Below are positions 16,525-26,315 of a stretch of DNA of 64,000 nt, in pieces. The translations under genes were made by a program, and so were the position numbers. The notes under the pieces were generated by a model, which was given only the letters and a program-made list of their open reading frames with translations, was not told the origin of the DNA and did no database searches. Position 1 is the first letter of the stretch, and each line of letters starts with the position of its first letter. Where the stretch lies: the NCBI GenBank assembly GCA_039030395.1, contig JBCCEF010000006.1, positions 1-64,000 on the forward strand, read 5' to 3'. The DNA comes from Acidobacteriota bacterium. GTDB lineage: Bacteria > Acidobacteriota > Thermoanaerobaculia > Multivoradales > JBCCEF01.

Positions 16525-16734
16525 GATGTGGCCTCCTCCGTGGTCGTCATTGGGAGGCCAGTGGCTACGGGACCTCGGCGCCGGTCGTCAACCAGGAGAG
16601 GCGGGAAATCGAGCGACTGCGCCGTGTCCCGGAAGCGCTGGGGGTACGGCGCCGGATAACGCTCGCGAGATGTGATGGCGAGGGAGCAACGGGATCGAGC
16701 CTCGCTTTCGTTGACCGTAGGAGCGGCGGTCCAC

Positions 16735-16912
16735 TGCTGCCACGGACTCACGGTCGATTCTCTGGGTGGCCCCGGATCTGTGGATGGCCGCCAGAACCCG
16801 GTAAGGGATCTCTGGGAGGGCCTGTGGGGGATTCTTCTCGCCCAGGCCAAGCACGGCCATGGCCCTGCAGTGAGTGATGCCTGTCCACGGCCCTTGGGCT
16901 CTCGGTATCGTT
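16735..16912 (-). pseudogene. broken partial copy of the 21,828-22,349 gene
   Basis: On the minus strand this stretch encodes AMAVLGLGEKNPPQALPEIP and GATQRIDRESVAAV, matching AMAILGLGEKNPPQTLPEIP and GLTQRIDCESVAAV of the 173-aa protein at 21,828-22,349. The nucleotide match is also obvious. Both ends are lost and the frame around it is not a sensible gene. It directly abuts the truncated terminase gene on the other strand, so this is a recombination junction. Confidence 0.8.
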
Positions 16913-16926
16913 GGGCGCAGAGGTGA

Positions 16927-17661
16927 ATGGATCACCGCAGAAAGTGCGGCAAGTCGACGCTTGCCGCCGACATCGGCCTCAACCTCTTCTGTGCCGATGG
17001 CGAACCCGGTGCCGAGGTCTACACCGCAGCCACCAAGCGAGACCAGGCCCGCATCACCCGCAGTGAAGCCGCTCGCATGGTGACCGCCTCGCCATCCCTC
17101 AGGCGGCACATCGGGATTTTCCGCGACAACCTCCACGTCCTCAGTACGTCGTCGAAGTTTGAGCCGCTGGGCGCCGACGCCGACTTCATGGACGGCCTCA
17201 ATGTCCACGGAGCGATCGTCGACGAGCTCCACGCCCACCGAAACCGCGAGGTCTGGGACGTGCTCGAAACCGCCACCGGCTCTCGCCGGCAGCCGTTGCT
17301 CTTCGCCATCACCACGGCCGGCTTCGATCGCCATTCCATCTGCTGGGAGCTACACGAGTACATGCAGAAGGTGCTCGAAGGCCTGCTCGACGACGATTCC
17401 CTCCTCGGCTACATCGCCTGTCTCGACGAGGGCGACGACTGGACGGACGAGACCGCCGGGGCCAAGGCCAATCCCAGCTTCGGTGTCTGCGTCAAGCTCG
17501 AAGACCTCCGCCGCACGCCGACTAAGGAGCTGGAGAAGCTGATGCTGGGCGAGCGATCGCCCACGGAGAGCAACCGGTACTGCGATCGATGGGGCCGTAG
17601 CGTTGGTCATGGCAATTGGGCGGGCGATGGTGGGGATGGAGCCAGAGCGGTCGGTGTATGA
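16927..17661 (+). pseudogene. truncated phage large terminase fragment
   Basis: Residues ~5-200 match the ATPase part of conventional large terminases (RKCGKSTLAADIGLNLFCADGEPGAEVYTAAT covers Walker A; HGAIVDELHAH is Walker B; FAITTAGFDRHSICWELHEY follows; DWTDETAGAKANPSFGV precedes the nuclease domain). The N-terminus is cut just before Walker A, and the tail after ~205 turns into unrelated sequence. It is a different terminase lineage from the split one at 7,904. Non-functional remnant of a past prophage or satellite. Confidence 0.85.
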
Positions 17662-17914
17662 GACCAGGGGGATTCTGGAGCTGTTAGGAAAGGTGACACG
17701 GATAAGACAGACACAGGATACTATATGCTTTTCACGTTTATTGTTTTGCAAAAGAATGTAAGTGTTCTTATGCGCAACATCATGCGCGTCAAGAGACGCC
17801 GGTTAGTGCGGTCATCGTGAGCTCGACGGGCAGCTCCAGCAGTGCACGAAGCGAGAGCTGCGGTAGCTCACTCTTCAATTATCAGTGCCGATGAGGAAGT
17901 GAAAGGAACAGCCT

Positions 17915-18682
17915 ATGCCGAAGACCGGTGACCTTTGGAAGTCTGGACTCTGGTTATTCTTGACGGCCCTCGCAGCCTATAACTGGTTCTCGCACAATGC
18001 GATTTATGGGGTTGAGACTTTCGACTTCACTAGATCGCTCTGGCAAAGCCAGCACTCACTGGTGGTCCTGAAGATGGTTTCGATCCCTGTCGCCGCATTT
18101 GAGGCGGTGGTTCAGGTCATCCTGTCACCTTCAATCTTCGTCGTCAGTCGCCTCCATGAATCGGTCGCACTTCGAGATTTTGTCGTTGCAGCCAACGCAA
18201 TCGGAGCATACGCAATCTTGCAGTGGCAGAATCCGCCGACCCAAAAACTACTAGAGAACCTAACCTCCTCCACCGCGAGCGAATTCAAGGAACTCTCTAA
18301 ACGCCTAATCGCCGCGGGTGGATTATCTCACCTACAAGGATCCCTCGCCTGGTTGTGCGACGAAATCGCAAGCTCCATCGAGCGAGAGGGGAAACTCGCA
18401 TCGATCTCACTAAGTCAGCACTTGCTCAGGTTGCACTTGATTTTGTCGCTCGGGATTAAGAAAAGACCAGAGGGGTCTCAGGCGCCTTCGTTTGAAGATC
18501 TCTGGAAACTCGCACAGGCGGAGGGCGCGAAGACCGATCCCGCCTATAGACAACTATGGGAACTGTCGCTTAGCCTTTTAGACGACCTATATCTCCCAAC
18601 GGCGTCCGCTGGCGATGCTGCCTATGGATCGCTCCTCGTCGGGACTCTTGGCATTACCAAACGATCAGCCGAGAGCCTTTAG
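17915..18682 (+). CDS. membrane protein, related to the next gene product
   Basis: A 255-aa protein with hydrophobic segments near residues ~10-25, 50-75 and 85-102, then a helical cytosolic part (SLAWLCDEIASSIEREGKLASISLSQHLLRLHLIL). Its N-terminal half shares layout and short motifs with the next protein (YGVETFDFTRSLWQ versus YGLEPLKLTITLWQ; ILSPSIFVVSRL versus ISSPTTYIIGSF). No family recognised. The start is preceded by GGAA and a fairly AT-rich 250-base gap that probably holds its promoter. Twelve bases separate it from its partner, so they form an operon. Confidence 0.6.
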   Translation: MPKTGDLWKSGLWLFLTALAAYNWFSHNAIYGVETFDFTRSLWQSQHSLVVLKMVSIPVAAFEAVVQVILSPSIFVVSRLHESVALRDFVVAANAIGAYAILQWQNPPTQKLLENLTSSTASEFKELSKRLIAAGGLSHLQGSLAWLCDEIASSIEREGKLASISLSQHLLRLHLILSLGIKKRPEGSQAPSFEDLWKLAQAEGAKTDPAYRQLWELSLSLLDDLYLPTASAGDAAYGSLLVGTLGITKRSAESL

Positions 18683-18693
18683 GGCAGTACACC

Positions 18694-19548
18694 ATGACGA
18701 TTTGGCGAAGGGTTCTAGTTTGGCGATCTTGTGGTGCGCTGGCACAGTTTAGTTCTTTAGTCATGCTGGTGGAGAATCAACGCAGAGGCTACGCCTTTTA
18801 TGGCCTCGAGCCTCTCAAGCTTACAATCACGCTATGGCAGGATAAGGGCGGGCTCCTCGTGCCCAAGTTCTTAGCAGTTATCTTGGCAATGCCAGATGCG
18901 GTGTTCGGCCTAATCTCTTCGCCTACAACTTACATTATAGGTAGCTTCGAACTTAGGGGTCTCCCTGGAGACCTTGCAGCCTTGCTTACCGTGACAAACG
19001 CTTTTCTGTGGTTTGCGGTTGTCCGCGCCCCCAGAAGGATCAGCTTGCGTCGTCCATCGCCACTTGGTGACCCTGGCGACAGATTTGATGATGACCTCCT
19101 AGATCTCTATGTCGGAATCAAGACTATGATAGATGACTCTATCGGAAGGCATAGCGAACTGAGACAGCTCAAGCCTACCCTCGTGGAGCTACACAGTAGC
19201 CTTCAGAAGGAGGCGTATTCAGCATCATTGACTGCTGCGGGAAAAGTGCTAGAGGCCATACTTTCTGCGTACGGCATGGAAGCTGGAGTAGACCTCTCCG
19301 GAAAGACTCTATTTGTCAAGACCCAATCCCTACAGGGTAAGGGGCAGAAAGCAGATGAGATCACTAGGCTTAAGCCATTGCTGAATATTGTTCGAGTTTA
19401 CCGTAATCTGGGCGCCCATCACGGCGCAAGGCCAGCCACTCGGGTTGATGTTCTCCTTGCTCTTATGGCCCTCGCCCAGTGTCTCCAACTGGTTCTGCCA
19501 GACGATTGGCTCGATCCGCCAGGAAGGGAAATTCCACTATCAGAGTGA
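18694..19548 (+). CDS. membrane protein with C-terminal HEPN/DUF4145-like domain
   Basis: A 284-aa protein. The N-terminal half carries two to three membrane segments similar to the upstream gene product. The C-terminal half (residues ~165-270) looks like a HEPN or DUF4145-type domain: AAGKVLEAIL, then RVYRNLGAHHG with Arg237-Asn and His242 making the RX4H signature of HEPN ribonucleases, followed by DVLLALMALAQCLQLVL. HEPN domains in defence and toxin systems cleave RNA on activation. A membrane-anchored pair with one HEPN partner suggests an abortive-infection-like function, but this is inference. Codon use is more AT-rich than the chromosomal genes. Confidence 0.65.
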   Translation: MTIWRRVLVWRSCGALAQFSSLVMLVENQRRGYAFYGLEPLKLTITLWQDKGGLLVPKFLAVILAMPDAVFGLISSPTTYIIGSFELRGLPGDLAALLTVTNAFLWFAVVRAPRRISLRRPSPLGDPGDRFDDDLLDLYVGIKTMIDDSIGRHSELRQLKPTLVELHSSLQKEAYSASLTAAGKVLEAILSAYGMEAGVDLSGKTLFVKTQSLQGKGQKADEITRLKPLLNIVRVYRNLGAHHGARPATRVDVLLALMALAQCLQLVLPDDWLDPPGREIPLSE

Positions 19549-19717
19549 GCGAGATTCATGCGTTGGCCGCCGTAGGCGCCTGTCGACAACAGCATCCCCT
19601 GCTTGTAGGTGGACAACGCGCGGCGATTCTCGGAAAGCTGTTGGAGATCGCACCTGGCGACCTCCGCTCGATTCGGTGGGTCAATAGGCCGTGGCATCAG
19701 CCCGGTTGCGGCGCAGG

Positions 19718-21370
19718 TCAAGTGATTGGAAAGCGTTGCCATTCCGTGCGGGGAATAGTTACGGTCCAGCCACCAAACTCAAGTTCTCTACTGGTCTGGC
19801 GGTACTCGACATTGTCAGGTAGAGCGGGCTTGTCCGACAGTTGTCGATAAAAACCTGAAAGCGACTCCACCCCCCCTCTTACCTGGCGCACAAACTGTTC
19901 CTGAGTGACAACTGGGATTTCCGGGTCCCGGAGCAACTCTGACGGTACACATGTCTTCGACACAAGTATTCCGAGCACGAGAGTCGAAGTGCTGAGGTGC
20001 CCTAAGTCACTTCGCTTCTCTGCAAGCTCTTCCGCGTGCCCACGAAGGTATTCGAGGCAAGTTGCGTGTTTCGCAAGGCCCTCACGGAACCAGTCATCGT
20101 GCACTCGCACCTCATGCATGGAGTCGGGACCATAGAACCACTTCAGCGAGATAGCGAGGACCTCATTACTTCGCTTGTCAAGAACTAGCAGGTCGATCTC
20201 ACCCTCACGCTGCGCCCGCGGACCAAGCTCGAGTCTCTCGATCAGGACAAATCGCTCAGGATCAAACAGAGGAGCGATCTCCCTGATCATGAGGTCCTCC
20301 CGAACATCCTTCAGCTCATGATCTTTTCGCGGCAGACTGTCGATGATTGCGAGGAGATTACGCTCAGGATTGCTGCCCAGAACAAGCACCGGGATCGTGA
20401 CAAGTTCCCGAGAAGTCAATGGTATCAGGGGCTGATACATGACATCAGTCCATCTAACCCCGATGTCGTATGTTAGGTCGCGAAGGACCTCAAGCGCCAC
20501 AGGCGATCGCAGCGAGTAGTGGTGCCGAAGCTGGCCAACGATGCGATCCCTGGGGAGCACAAGTGCTGCCGAATTGTGGCCTGTCCATTCGCCCTCGAGT
20601 TCCTTGCAGGCCAGGACGAGCAAGAAGTTAAGAGCTGCACAGTGGGCTGCCAAGTGTTTCCACACAACCCAAAAGTCGTCGAGCGAATAGGGTCCGACGG
20701 ACAGCGTGGGTGGGAGCTGTGGTTCTGATAGCTCAAGGCCCTCAGCGAAGGCCTTAAGGACGCGTCCAGTCGCTCGATAGGAAAGTGTCATGGAGTTGGC
20801 GTCGAATCGCACCGTGCGGAGAAGTCCCCTTGTGGCCTCCGGTGGCAGATCTTCAGCCTCCTGCAGGAGTTCGAAAACCTCCTTGGTTCTCTGGAACTCC
20901 TCGCGCAGCTGGCGCTCTGCCTGCTGCGCCTCGATGCTCGGATTCGGAGAGAACCGAATAATCCGCTTCGTGCTGTCTATGTCGCAAAGAAAGAAGCCTG
21001 CCTCGGCAGATACGATCCCATCCTGTAGATGCGAGTAGACCGCGAAATCTGTCACTGCTTCCAGCGCGACTTTGACATCGTCGGGACTGGTGAGCGTTTG
21101 TTTGCCTCCTGGTGGACACCAAGTGAAAATCTTGAAGACCAACCAACGAAGAAGATCCTGTGAGTAGCGCATGCCCGCATAGCCGCCCTCGACGCGCCCG
21201 CGTACGGCGGCACCGAACTCATTCGAGACTTGGAGACTCTGGACTGTCCGAAGAACGTGTAGTAGGGCCTGAGTACGGGGCAGCCTAAAGATGGGCAGCT
21301 GCTTTACAGCTGCATCTGCGAACCGGCGAAGGTCTCCTACTGCAGTTGGGGAGAGGAAGTCCGTGGCCAC
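19718..21370 (-). CDS. PD-(D/E)XK-like nuclease-fold protein, function unknown
   Basis: A 550-aa protein of no recognised family. Residues ~391-411 (EIDLLVLDKRSNEVLAISLKW) follow the restriction-endonuclease core pattern: an acidic strand with Asp393, a second strand, and Lys410. The usual Glu of the E-x-K element is replaced by Ser (S-L-K), so activity is uncertain. The N-terminal 380 residues are mostly helical with no known domain. It is convergent with the HEPN membrane pair (170 bases between stops) and lies in a region of accessory genes. It may be a defence nuclease or sensor. Confidence 0.6.
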   Translation of the reverse strand: MATDFLSPTAVGDLRRFADAAVKQLPIFRLPRTQALLHVLRTVQSLQVSNEFGAAVRGRVEGGYAGMRYSQDLLRWLVFKIFTWCPPGGKQTLTSPDDVKVALEAVTDFAVYSHLQDGIVSAEAGFFLCDIDSTKRIIRFSPNPSIEAQQAERQLREEFQRTKEVFELLQEAEDLPPEATRGLLRTVRFDANSMTLSYRATGRVLKAFAEGLELSEPQLPPTLSVGPYSLDDFWVVWKHLAAHCAALNFLLVLACKELEGEWTGHNSAALVLPRDRIVGQLRHHYSLRSPVALEVLRDLTYDIGVRWTDVMYQPLIPLTSRELVTIPVLVLGSNPERNLLAIIDSLPRKDHELKDVREDLMIREIAPLFDPERFVLIERLELGPRAQREGEIDLLVLDKRSNEVLAISLKWFYGPDSMHEVRVHDDWFREGLAKHATCLEYLRGHAEELAEKRSDLGHLSTSTLVLGILVSKTCVPSELLRDPEIPVVTQEQFVRQVRGGVESLSGFYRQLSDKPALPDNVEYRQTSRELEFGGWTVTIPRTEWQRFPIT

Positions 21371-21555
21371 GCAGTCATTGTAGCGACCTTGAGATCGCCA
21401 GGCTCCAATGTATTGCCTTCGGGGAAGCCTCTTGTTGTCGCCTTCGAGGTGAGACGACTGTCGTCGGAGGTAGCGCTCGACGGGCTACACCCCGCATCCG
21501 AGCAGCCTCACGGTATCGGAGGCAATGCCAGAGGCCGCCAATGGGAGTAGGCCCG

Positions 21556-21831
21556 TTACATGGTTGAGTCGAAGCGATGTCGAAGATCTGTGTCCGTGAC
21601 CTGGGACGCCGCTTCGAGCTGCTTGATAGTCGGCCGGAGCTGATCCACCAACACACACTCGATCGTGGCGTAGATCTCGCTTGCGACATCGCGCGGGATT
21701 CGATGCTCCCACATCGCCTGTTGATTCGGCGCCTGGGGAAACTCATCATGGATGCGCTGCAACCGGTCTTCGATGCCGACGAGCTGAAGGGCGATCTCCG
21801 CGAGGGCCTTCTGTGCTTCGCGATCGTTCAC
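21556..21831 (-). CDS. small hypothetical protein in radC operon
   Basis: A 91-aa predicted helical protein (REAQKALAEIALQLVGIEDRLQRIHDEF...VLVDQLRPTIKQLEAASQV). It overlaps the upstream 173-aa gene by four bases (ATGA) and is the last gene of the radC operon. No family recognised. Confidence 0.55.
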   Translation of the reverse strand: MNDREAQKALAEIALQLVGIEDRLQRIHDEFPQAPNQQAMWEHRIPRDVASEIYATIECVLVDQLRPTIKQLEAASQVTDTDLRHRFDSTM

Positions 21832-22349
21832 CGGTGCTCTTCTCGGAGGCTGGCGAAGAGGGCGCGGGCGTAGGCGGTTGGGTTTTCCTCGATCCAGTCG
21901 GCGGCTTCTTCATGCCCGAGCTGCCGGGCCACTGCCGCGACGGACTCGCAGTCGATTCTCTGGGTGAGCCCGGACCGGCGGACCGCGTCGAGGGCGGCCA
22001 GAACCGGCTCTGGGATCTCTGGGAGGGTCTGTGGGGGATTCTTCTCGCCCAGGCCAAGGATGGCCATCGCCTGCAGTGGGTGAGGCTCTTCTGCGGCCCT
22101 TGGGCTCTCGGTATGGCTGAGTTCCAGGGAGGAGAGCTCACCTTGTGGGACCTCTCGGACCTCTTCCATATCCAGGCATGCGGAGATTGCTGCCTCTGCC
22201 GCTCGGTTCAGGGCCTCCACGGCCCACTCGGCGAAGGGTAGACCGGCCACAGTCGCTGCCACTTTCCAGCCGTCCACCTCACTACGCGTCGCGCTCAGCG
22301 TGAGCGACTCCCTCGGTCCCAGGCGCAGGGGCGGCAGGGGCATGGTCAC
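21828..22349 (-). CDS. hypothetical protein in radC operon
   Basis: A 173-aa protein. The N-terminus is beta-rich (MPLPPLRLGPRESLTLSATRSEVDGWKVAATVAG) and followed by a helix and a linker; the C-terminal part has GLGEKNPPQTLPEIPEPVLAALDAV and a helical end. No family recognised. It overlaps both radC and the downstream small gene by four bases, so the three are translationally coupled. A broken copy lies at 16,735-16,912, so this gene family has been duplicated within the island. Confidence 0.6.
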   Translation of the reverse strand: MTMPLPPLRLGPRESLTLSATRSEVDGWKVAATVAGLPFAEWAVEALNRAAEAAISACLDMEEVREVPQGELSSLELSHTESPRAAEEPHPLQAMAILGLGEKNPPQTLPEIPEPVLAALDAVRRSGLTQRIDCESVAAVARQLGHEEAADWIEENPTAYARALFASLREEHR

Positions 22350-23056
22350 CAGAGCCCCTGAGCTCGCATGCTGGTCCAGCGGCCGCCGGCAGCGACGATC
22401 AGGTGGTCGACCAGACCGATGCCGATCAAGTCTCCGGCATCGGCCATGCGCCGCGTGAAGTGAATGTCTTCCTGGCTTGGGGAAGGGTCGCCGCTCGGGT
22501 GGGTGTGGAACAGCATCAACGCCGTGGCGTTATGGACCAAGCCGCGTCGCAAGATGGTGCGTGGATCGGCGGTAGACCGAGACAGGGTGCCGCGGAAGAG
22601 TTCCTCCTCTGCCAGCAGACGGTTGCGGCCATCCAGAAACAGCACTCCCATGACCTCCTGGTCTCGGCGGCCGTAGCGGAGATCGAGGTAGGTGGCCACT
22701 TCGGTGGGCCGGGAGAGGGGCTTCCGGTCCGGGATCTGAGCCGCGGCCATCCGGCGAGCGATCTCGACCGAGGCCAGGAGCGCGGCGGTCTTGACGGGTC
22801 CCATCCCAGCACAGCACAGACTCCGCGGGCAGGCCGAGGCCAACCCCACCAAACCGCCGGCCCCTTCGAGGATCTCCCTCGCCTGTTCCAGCACCGAGCA
22901 CCCCGGCCGACCACCCCGCAACAGTACGGCGACCAACTCCGAATCCGACAAGGCCTGCGGGCCGTTCTGCAGCAGGCGCTCACGGGGGCGCTCATCGGTC
23001 CCGAGGTCCGCGATCAGGGTCGCGGTGCGGTGAGAACTGGGCTTCCGGGCGGGCAT
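22346..23056 (-). CDS. radC: RadC-like JAB/MPN-domain protein
   Basis: A 236-aa protein with an N-terminal helix-hairpin-helix-like part (RERLLQNGPQALSDSELVAVLLRGG) and a C-terminal JAB domain with the full metal motif HTHPSGDPSPSQED, preceded by VLFLDGRNRLLAEEELFRGTL. RadC proteins are common on mobile elements; a direct repair role is doubtful and the enzymatic activity is unknown. Normal length for the family. First gene of a three-gene coupled operon. Confidence 0.9.
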   Translation of the reverse strand: MPARKPSSHRTATLIADLGTDERPRERLLQNGPQALSDSELVAVLLRGGRPGCSVLEQAREILEGAGGLVGLASACPRSLCCAGMGPVKTAALLASVEIARRMAAAQIPDRKPLSRPTEVATYLDLRYGRRDQEVMGVLFLDGRNRLLAEEELFRGTLSRSTADPRTILRRGLVHNATALMLFHTHPSGDPSPSQEDIHFTRRMADAGDLIGIGLVDHLIVAAGGRWTSMRAQGLW

Positions 23057-23233
23057 GAAGCCATTACTACTAAGGCCGGCCGGGGCGCTCTGTCAACGGC
23101 AAGAGGCCGACGCAAGTTGCTGACAGGAAGCACTTTGCACCGCACAGACTGGTTGACGAGGCGGCGTGATCCTCCGTAGGACTGGGCCATCGATCACGCG
23201 GGCACTTCAGCCCGCACGACATGGAGGCTCACC

Positions 23234-23656
23234 ATGAGCACAGAGTTTGAATTCTTCGAAGGCACCGCCACCGTCCAAGCCACTACTCCCCAAGTCACCG
23301 TCCGCAGGAGCGGTCAACTCGTCCTCACCGAGGCTGCCGTCGCCTTGCTGGGCGAGGGTGTCGAGGCGGTGCAGATCGGCTACAACGCGCAGGCCCGGGC
23401 CATCGGCCTGCGGCCGGCTCCCAAGGACGCTCACGGTGCGCTGAAGCTCCGGAAGCAGCCGAACGGGCGGTCCCGGCTGGTGGATGCAAGAAGGTTCTTT
23501 GCACACCATGGGCTGAAGCTGGTGGCGGCAAGCCGAGCAGATGTCGAGGGCTTCGGTGAAGGACTGGTGGGGTTCCACCTGACGGAGGAGGGGGCCGGCC
23601 AGGCGGAAGTGGCACTCACGAAGGCGAAGAGGACGTCGGTGGCGAAAGGGAAGTAG
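23234..23656 (+). CDS. hypothetical 140-aa protein
   Basis: A basic protein with an N-terminal beta segment resembling a double-psi or AbrB-like region (ATTPQVTVRRSGQLVLTEAAVALLGEGVEAVQIGYNAQARAIGLRPAP) followed by RFFAHHGLKLVAASRADVEGF. No confident family. A ribosome site (GGAGG) lies just upstream. It ends shortly before a strong intrinsic terminator, so it is a single-gene unit between the divergent radC operon and the hsd genes. Confidence 0.55.
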   Translation: MSTEFEFFEGTATVQATTPQVTVRRSGQLVLTEAAVALLGEGVEAVQIGYNAQARAIGLRPAPKDAHGALKLRKQPNGRSRLVDARRFFAHHGLKLVAASRADVEGFGEGLVGFHLTEEGAGQAEVALTKAKRTSVAKGK

Positions 23657-23698
23657 CTACCGACAAACTGGCTACCCCAATCCACGCTTCGACATTGG

Positions 23699-23727
23699 GC
23701 GGTCCCTTGTGCCGGGACCGCCTTTTT
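23699..23727 (+). terminator. intrinsic terminator
   Basis: GCGGTCCC (23,699-23,706) and GGGACCGC (23,714-23,721) form a perfect eight-pair stem with a seven-base loop, directly followed by CTTTTTG. It ends the transcript of the 140-aa gene and insulates the restriction operon. Confidence 0.9.
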
Positions 23728-23966
23728 GCGTGACACCGAAGCGCCCGCCAGCCCCGTGGGAGTGGATGGGGCCATAGTCAGCCGGCTACTGGTTGGTCGC
23801 GGTTCAGGGCCTCCAGGCCTCGCCCCGTCTCTCCTCCTCAACCCGGAAGGATCGGACACCTGTCCTAGAATGCTTCCACAATGAGCCAATCAAGCAAGAG
23901 AGTCGGCGCTTGGAGCCGCACCGGGCGGAAGAGCCTGGGCCTGAACCAGGAACCTTCGCCTCCCGC

Positions 23967-26315
23967 ATGACCACGAACTTCTCCCAAACCGCTGCCTACA
24001 TCTGGTCTCTCGCCGACCTTCTCCGCGGTGACTTCAAGCAATCGCAGTATGGGCGGATCATCCTCCCGTTCACGATTCTGCGCCGCCTGGAGTGCGTGTT
24101 GGAGGCCCGCAAGCCGAATGTTCTAGCGGAAGTCGCCAAGCTCGAGGGCATGAAGAAGCTCGAGGCGGAGGCGCGCGAGAAGTTCCTGCTCCGGGCAGCG
24201 AAGCAGTCGTTCTACAACACCTCGCCGATGGACCTTTCCAAGCTGGGAACGAAGGACATCCGGAGCAATCTGCTCACCTACGTGGACAGCTTCTCGAAGG
24301 ACGCGCGCGAGATCTTCGAGCACTTCCGCTTTGACGAGTTCATCCGGAAGCTGCACGAGGCCAATCTGCTCTTCAAGGTGGTGAAGGAGGTGGCGGAGAC
24401 GGATCTGAGCCCGCAGGCCATCAGCAACCACGACATGGGGCTCGTCTTCGAGGAGCTCATCCGTCGCTTCGCGGAGAGCTCCAATGAGACGGCGGGAGAA
24501 CACTTCACGCCGCGCGACATCGTGCGCCTCACGACTTCGCTGGTCTTCATGGAAGACGACGAGGCCCTGACTGGCGAGGGGATCATCCGCACTATCTACG
24601 ACCCAACGGCAGGCACTGGCGGCTTCCTCTCCAGTGGCATGGAGTACGTCCACGAGTTGAATCCCAAGGCGGTTATGCGCGCCTTCGGCCAGGAGCTCAA
24701 CCCCGAGAGCTACGCCATCTGTAAGGGCGACATGCTGATCAAGGGGCAAGATGTCAGCCGCATCAAGCTTGGCAACACGCTGAGCGACGACCAACTCGTC
24801 GGCCACCGGTTCGACTACATGCTCTCCAATCCCCCCTTTGGCGTGGACTGGAAGAAGGTCGAAAAGGCGATCAAGGACGAGCACAAGTTGAAAGGCTTCG
24901 ACGGCCGGTTCGGCCCCGGCCTGCCGCGGGTGAGCGATGGCTCGCTCCTTTTCCTGTTGCACCTGCTCTCCAAGATGCGGGAGTACGACCCCGACGAGCC
25001 CGAGAAGAGCGGAGGACGCATTGGCATCATCCTTAACGGCTCGCCACTCTTCACCGGCGCCGCCGGCGGCGGGGAGAGCGAGATCCGTCGCTACATCCTG
25101 GAGAATGACCTGCTGGAGGCGATCGTCGCGCTGCCGACTGACATGTTCTACAACACCGGCATCGCGACCTACATCTGGGTGCTCTCGAACAAGAAGAGCG
25201 CTGAGCGCAAGGGCAAGGTGCAGCTCATAAACGGCGTGCATCTCTACCAAAAGATGCGCAAGAGCCTGGGCTCCAAACGGCAGGAGATCGGTGACGAAGG
25301 GCTCGCCCTGATCACCCGCACCTTCGGCCAATTCGAGGCGGTGGAGAGCTACGATCTGGATGAGGACGCCGGCGAGGCCAACACCCGTCGCGGACTGAGG
25401 ACCAAAAAGAAGGCCGAGAAGCGCACCTTCGCCAGCAAGGTCTTCGCGAGCCACGAGTTCGGCTACCGCCGCATCACGGTCGAACGACCGTTGCGGCTCT
25501 CAGTGCAGTTCACGGACGAGCGGCTGGAGGCGCTGCGCTTCGCCAGTGGCCGGTTGAACGCACCGATGCAGGCGGTCTACGAGCAGTTCGGGCAGCACTG
25601 GACCGACAAGAGCTATGGCGACCTGTCCGACGTCAAGCCGGAAGTGCGGGCGCTGGTCAAAGCTGACTTCTCCTCCCTGAAGGAGGCCCAGGTGAAGGAG
25701 CTGCTAGCTCCGAAGACCTGGAAGGCACAGAAGGCGCTCCTGGAGAAAGGGCTAGCGTTGCAAGAGGTGATCGGTGCGGACCAGCACGACGACTTCAAAC
25801 AGTTCGAGGGCAAGCTGAAGAAGGCGTTGAAGACTCTCGCGTCGCAAGGAGCCGCAATCAAGCTGGATACCAAGGAAAAGAAACAGCTCCTAGAGGCCGC
25901 GAGCTGGACCAACCCCGACGCCGAGCCCGTCGTGAAGAAGGTGCTGAAGACGAAGGCTGACCCCACGTACGGAGCTTTCGACTACCAGGGGAAGGTCGTT
26001 CAATTCCAGCCCGACAGCAACCTGCGCGACAGCGAAAACGTGCCGCTCACCGCCGAGACCGCCCGTGGCGCGAATGTGAATGCCGTAAACGAAGCCTACT
26101 TCAACAAGGAAGTCGCGTCCCACATCAAGGACGCCTGGATCGACGCAAACAAGTGCGACGCACGAGATGAGCAGATCGGCATCGTCGGCTACGAGATCCC
26201 CTTCAACCGCCACTTCTACCAATACGAGCCGCCGCGCGAGTTGGCGGAGATTGATGCGGAGCTAGATGCACTGAGCGCGGAGATTGTGGAGATGCTGCGG
26301 AAGGTGCAGTCGTAA
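23967..26315 (+). CDS. hsdM: type I restriction-modification DNA methyltransferase subunit
   Basis: N6-adenine methyltransferase subunit of a type I system. The ATG at 23,967 begins the conserved HsdM N-terminus ([36 protein letters not shown]); the longer in-frame start at 23,793 adds an unrelated segment and is rejected. SAM-binding motif I is [11 protein letters not shown], the catalytic motif is SNPPFG, and the family-typical [11 protein letters not shown] precedes them. At 782 aa it is longer than classic HsdM, with an extra C-terminal lysine-rich helical region. The stop overlaps the hsdS start (TAATG). Confidence 0.94.
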   Translation: MTTNFSQTAAYIWSLADLLRGDFKQSQYGRIILPFTILRRLECVLEARKPNVLAEVAKLEGMKKLEAEAREKFLLRAAKQSFYNTSPMDLSKLGTKDIRSNLLTYVDSFSKDAREIFEHFRFDEFIRKLHEANLLFKVVKEVAETDLSPQAISNHDMGLVFEELIRRFAESSNETAGEHFTPRDIVRLTTSLVFMEDDEALTGEGIIRTIYDPTAGTGGFLSSGMEYVHELNPKAVMRAFGQELNPESYAICKGDMLIKGQDVSRIKLGNTLSDDQLVGHRFDYMLSNPPFGVDWKKVEKAIKDEHKLKGFDGRFGPGLPRVSDGSLLFLLHLLSKMREYDPDEPEKSGGRIGIILNGSPLFTGAAGGGESEIRRYILENDLLEAIVALPTDMFYNTGIATYIWVLSNKKSAERKGKVQLINGVHLYQKMRKSLGSKRQEIGDEGLALITRTFGQFEAVESYDLDEDAGEANTRRGLRTKKKAEKRTFASKVFASHEFGYRRITVERPLRLSVQFTDERLEALRFASGRLNAPMQAVYEQFGQHWTDKSYGDLSDVKPEVRALVKADFSSLKEAQVKELLAPKTWKAQKALLEKGLALQEVIGADQHDDFKQFEGKLKKALKTLASQGAAIKLDTKEKKQLLEAASWTNPDAEPVVKKVLKTKADPTYGAFDYQGKVVQFQPDSNLRDSENVPLTAETARGANVNAVNEAYFNKEVASHIKDAWIDANKCDARDEQIGIVGYEIPFNRHFYQYEPPRELAEIDAELDALSAEIVEMLRKVQS

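Noticed and set aside
16927-17661. Functional second terminase gene
   Set aside because: The N-terminus is cut right before Walker A, the C-terminal nuclease is missing and the tail is unrelated sequence.
24123-25454. 443-aa minus-strand ORF inside hsdM
   Set aside because: Mirror frame of hsdM; no recognisable domain and it would require overlapping the full methyltransferase.
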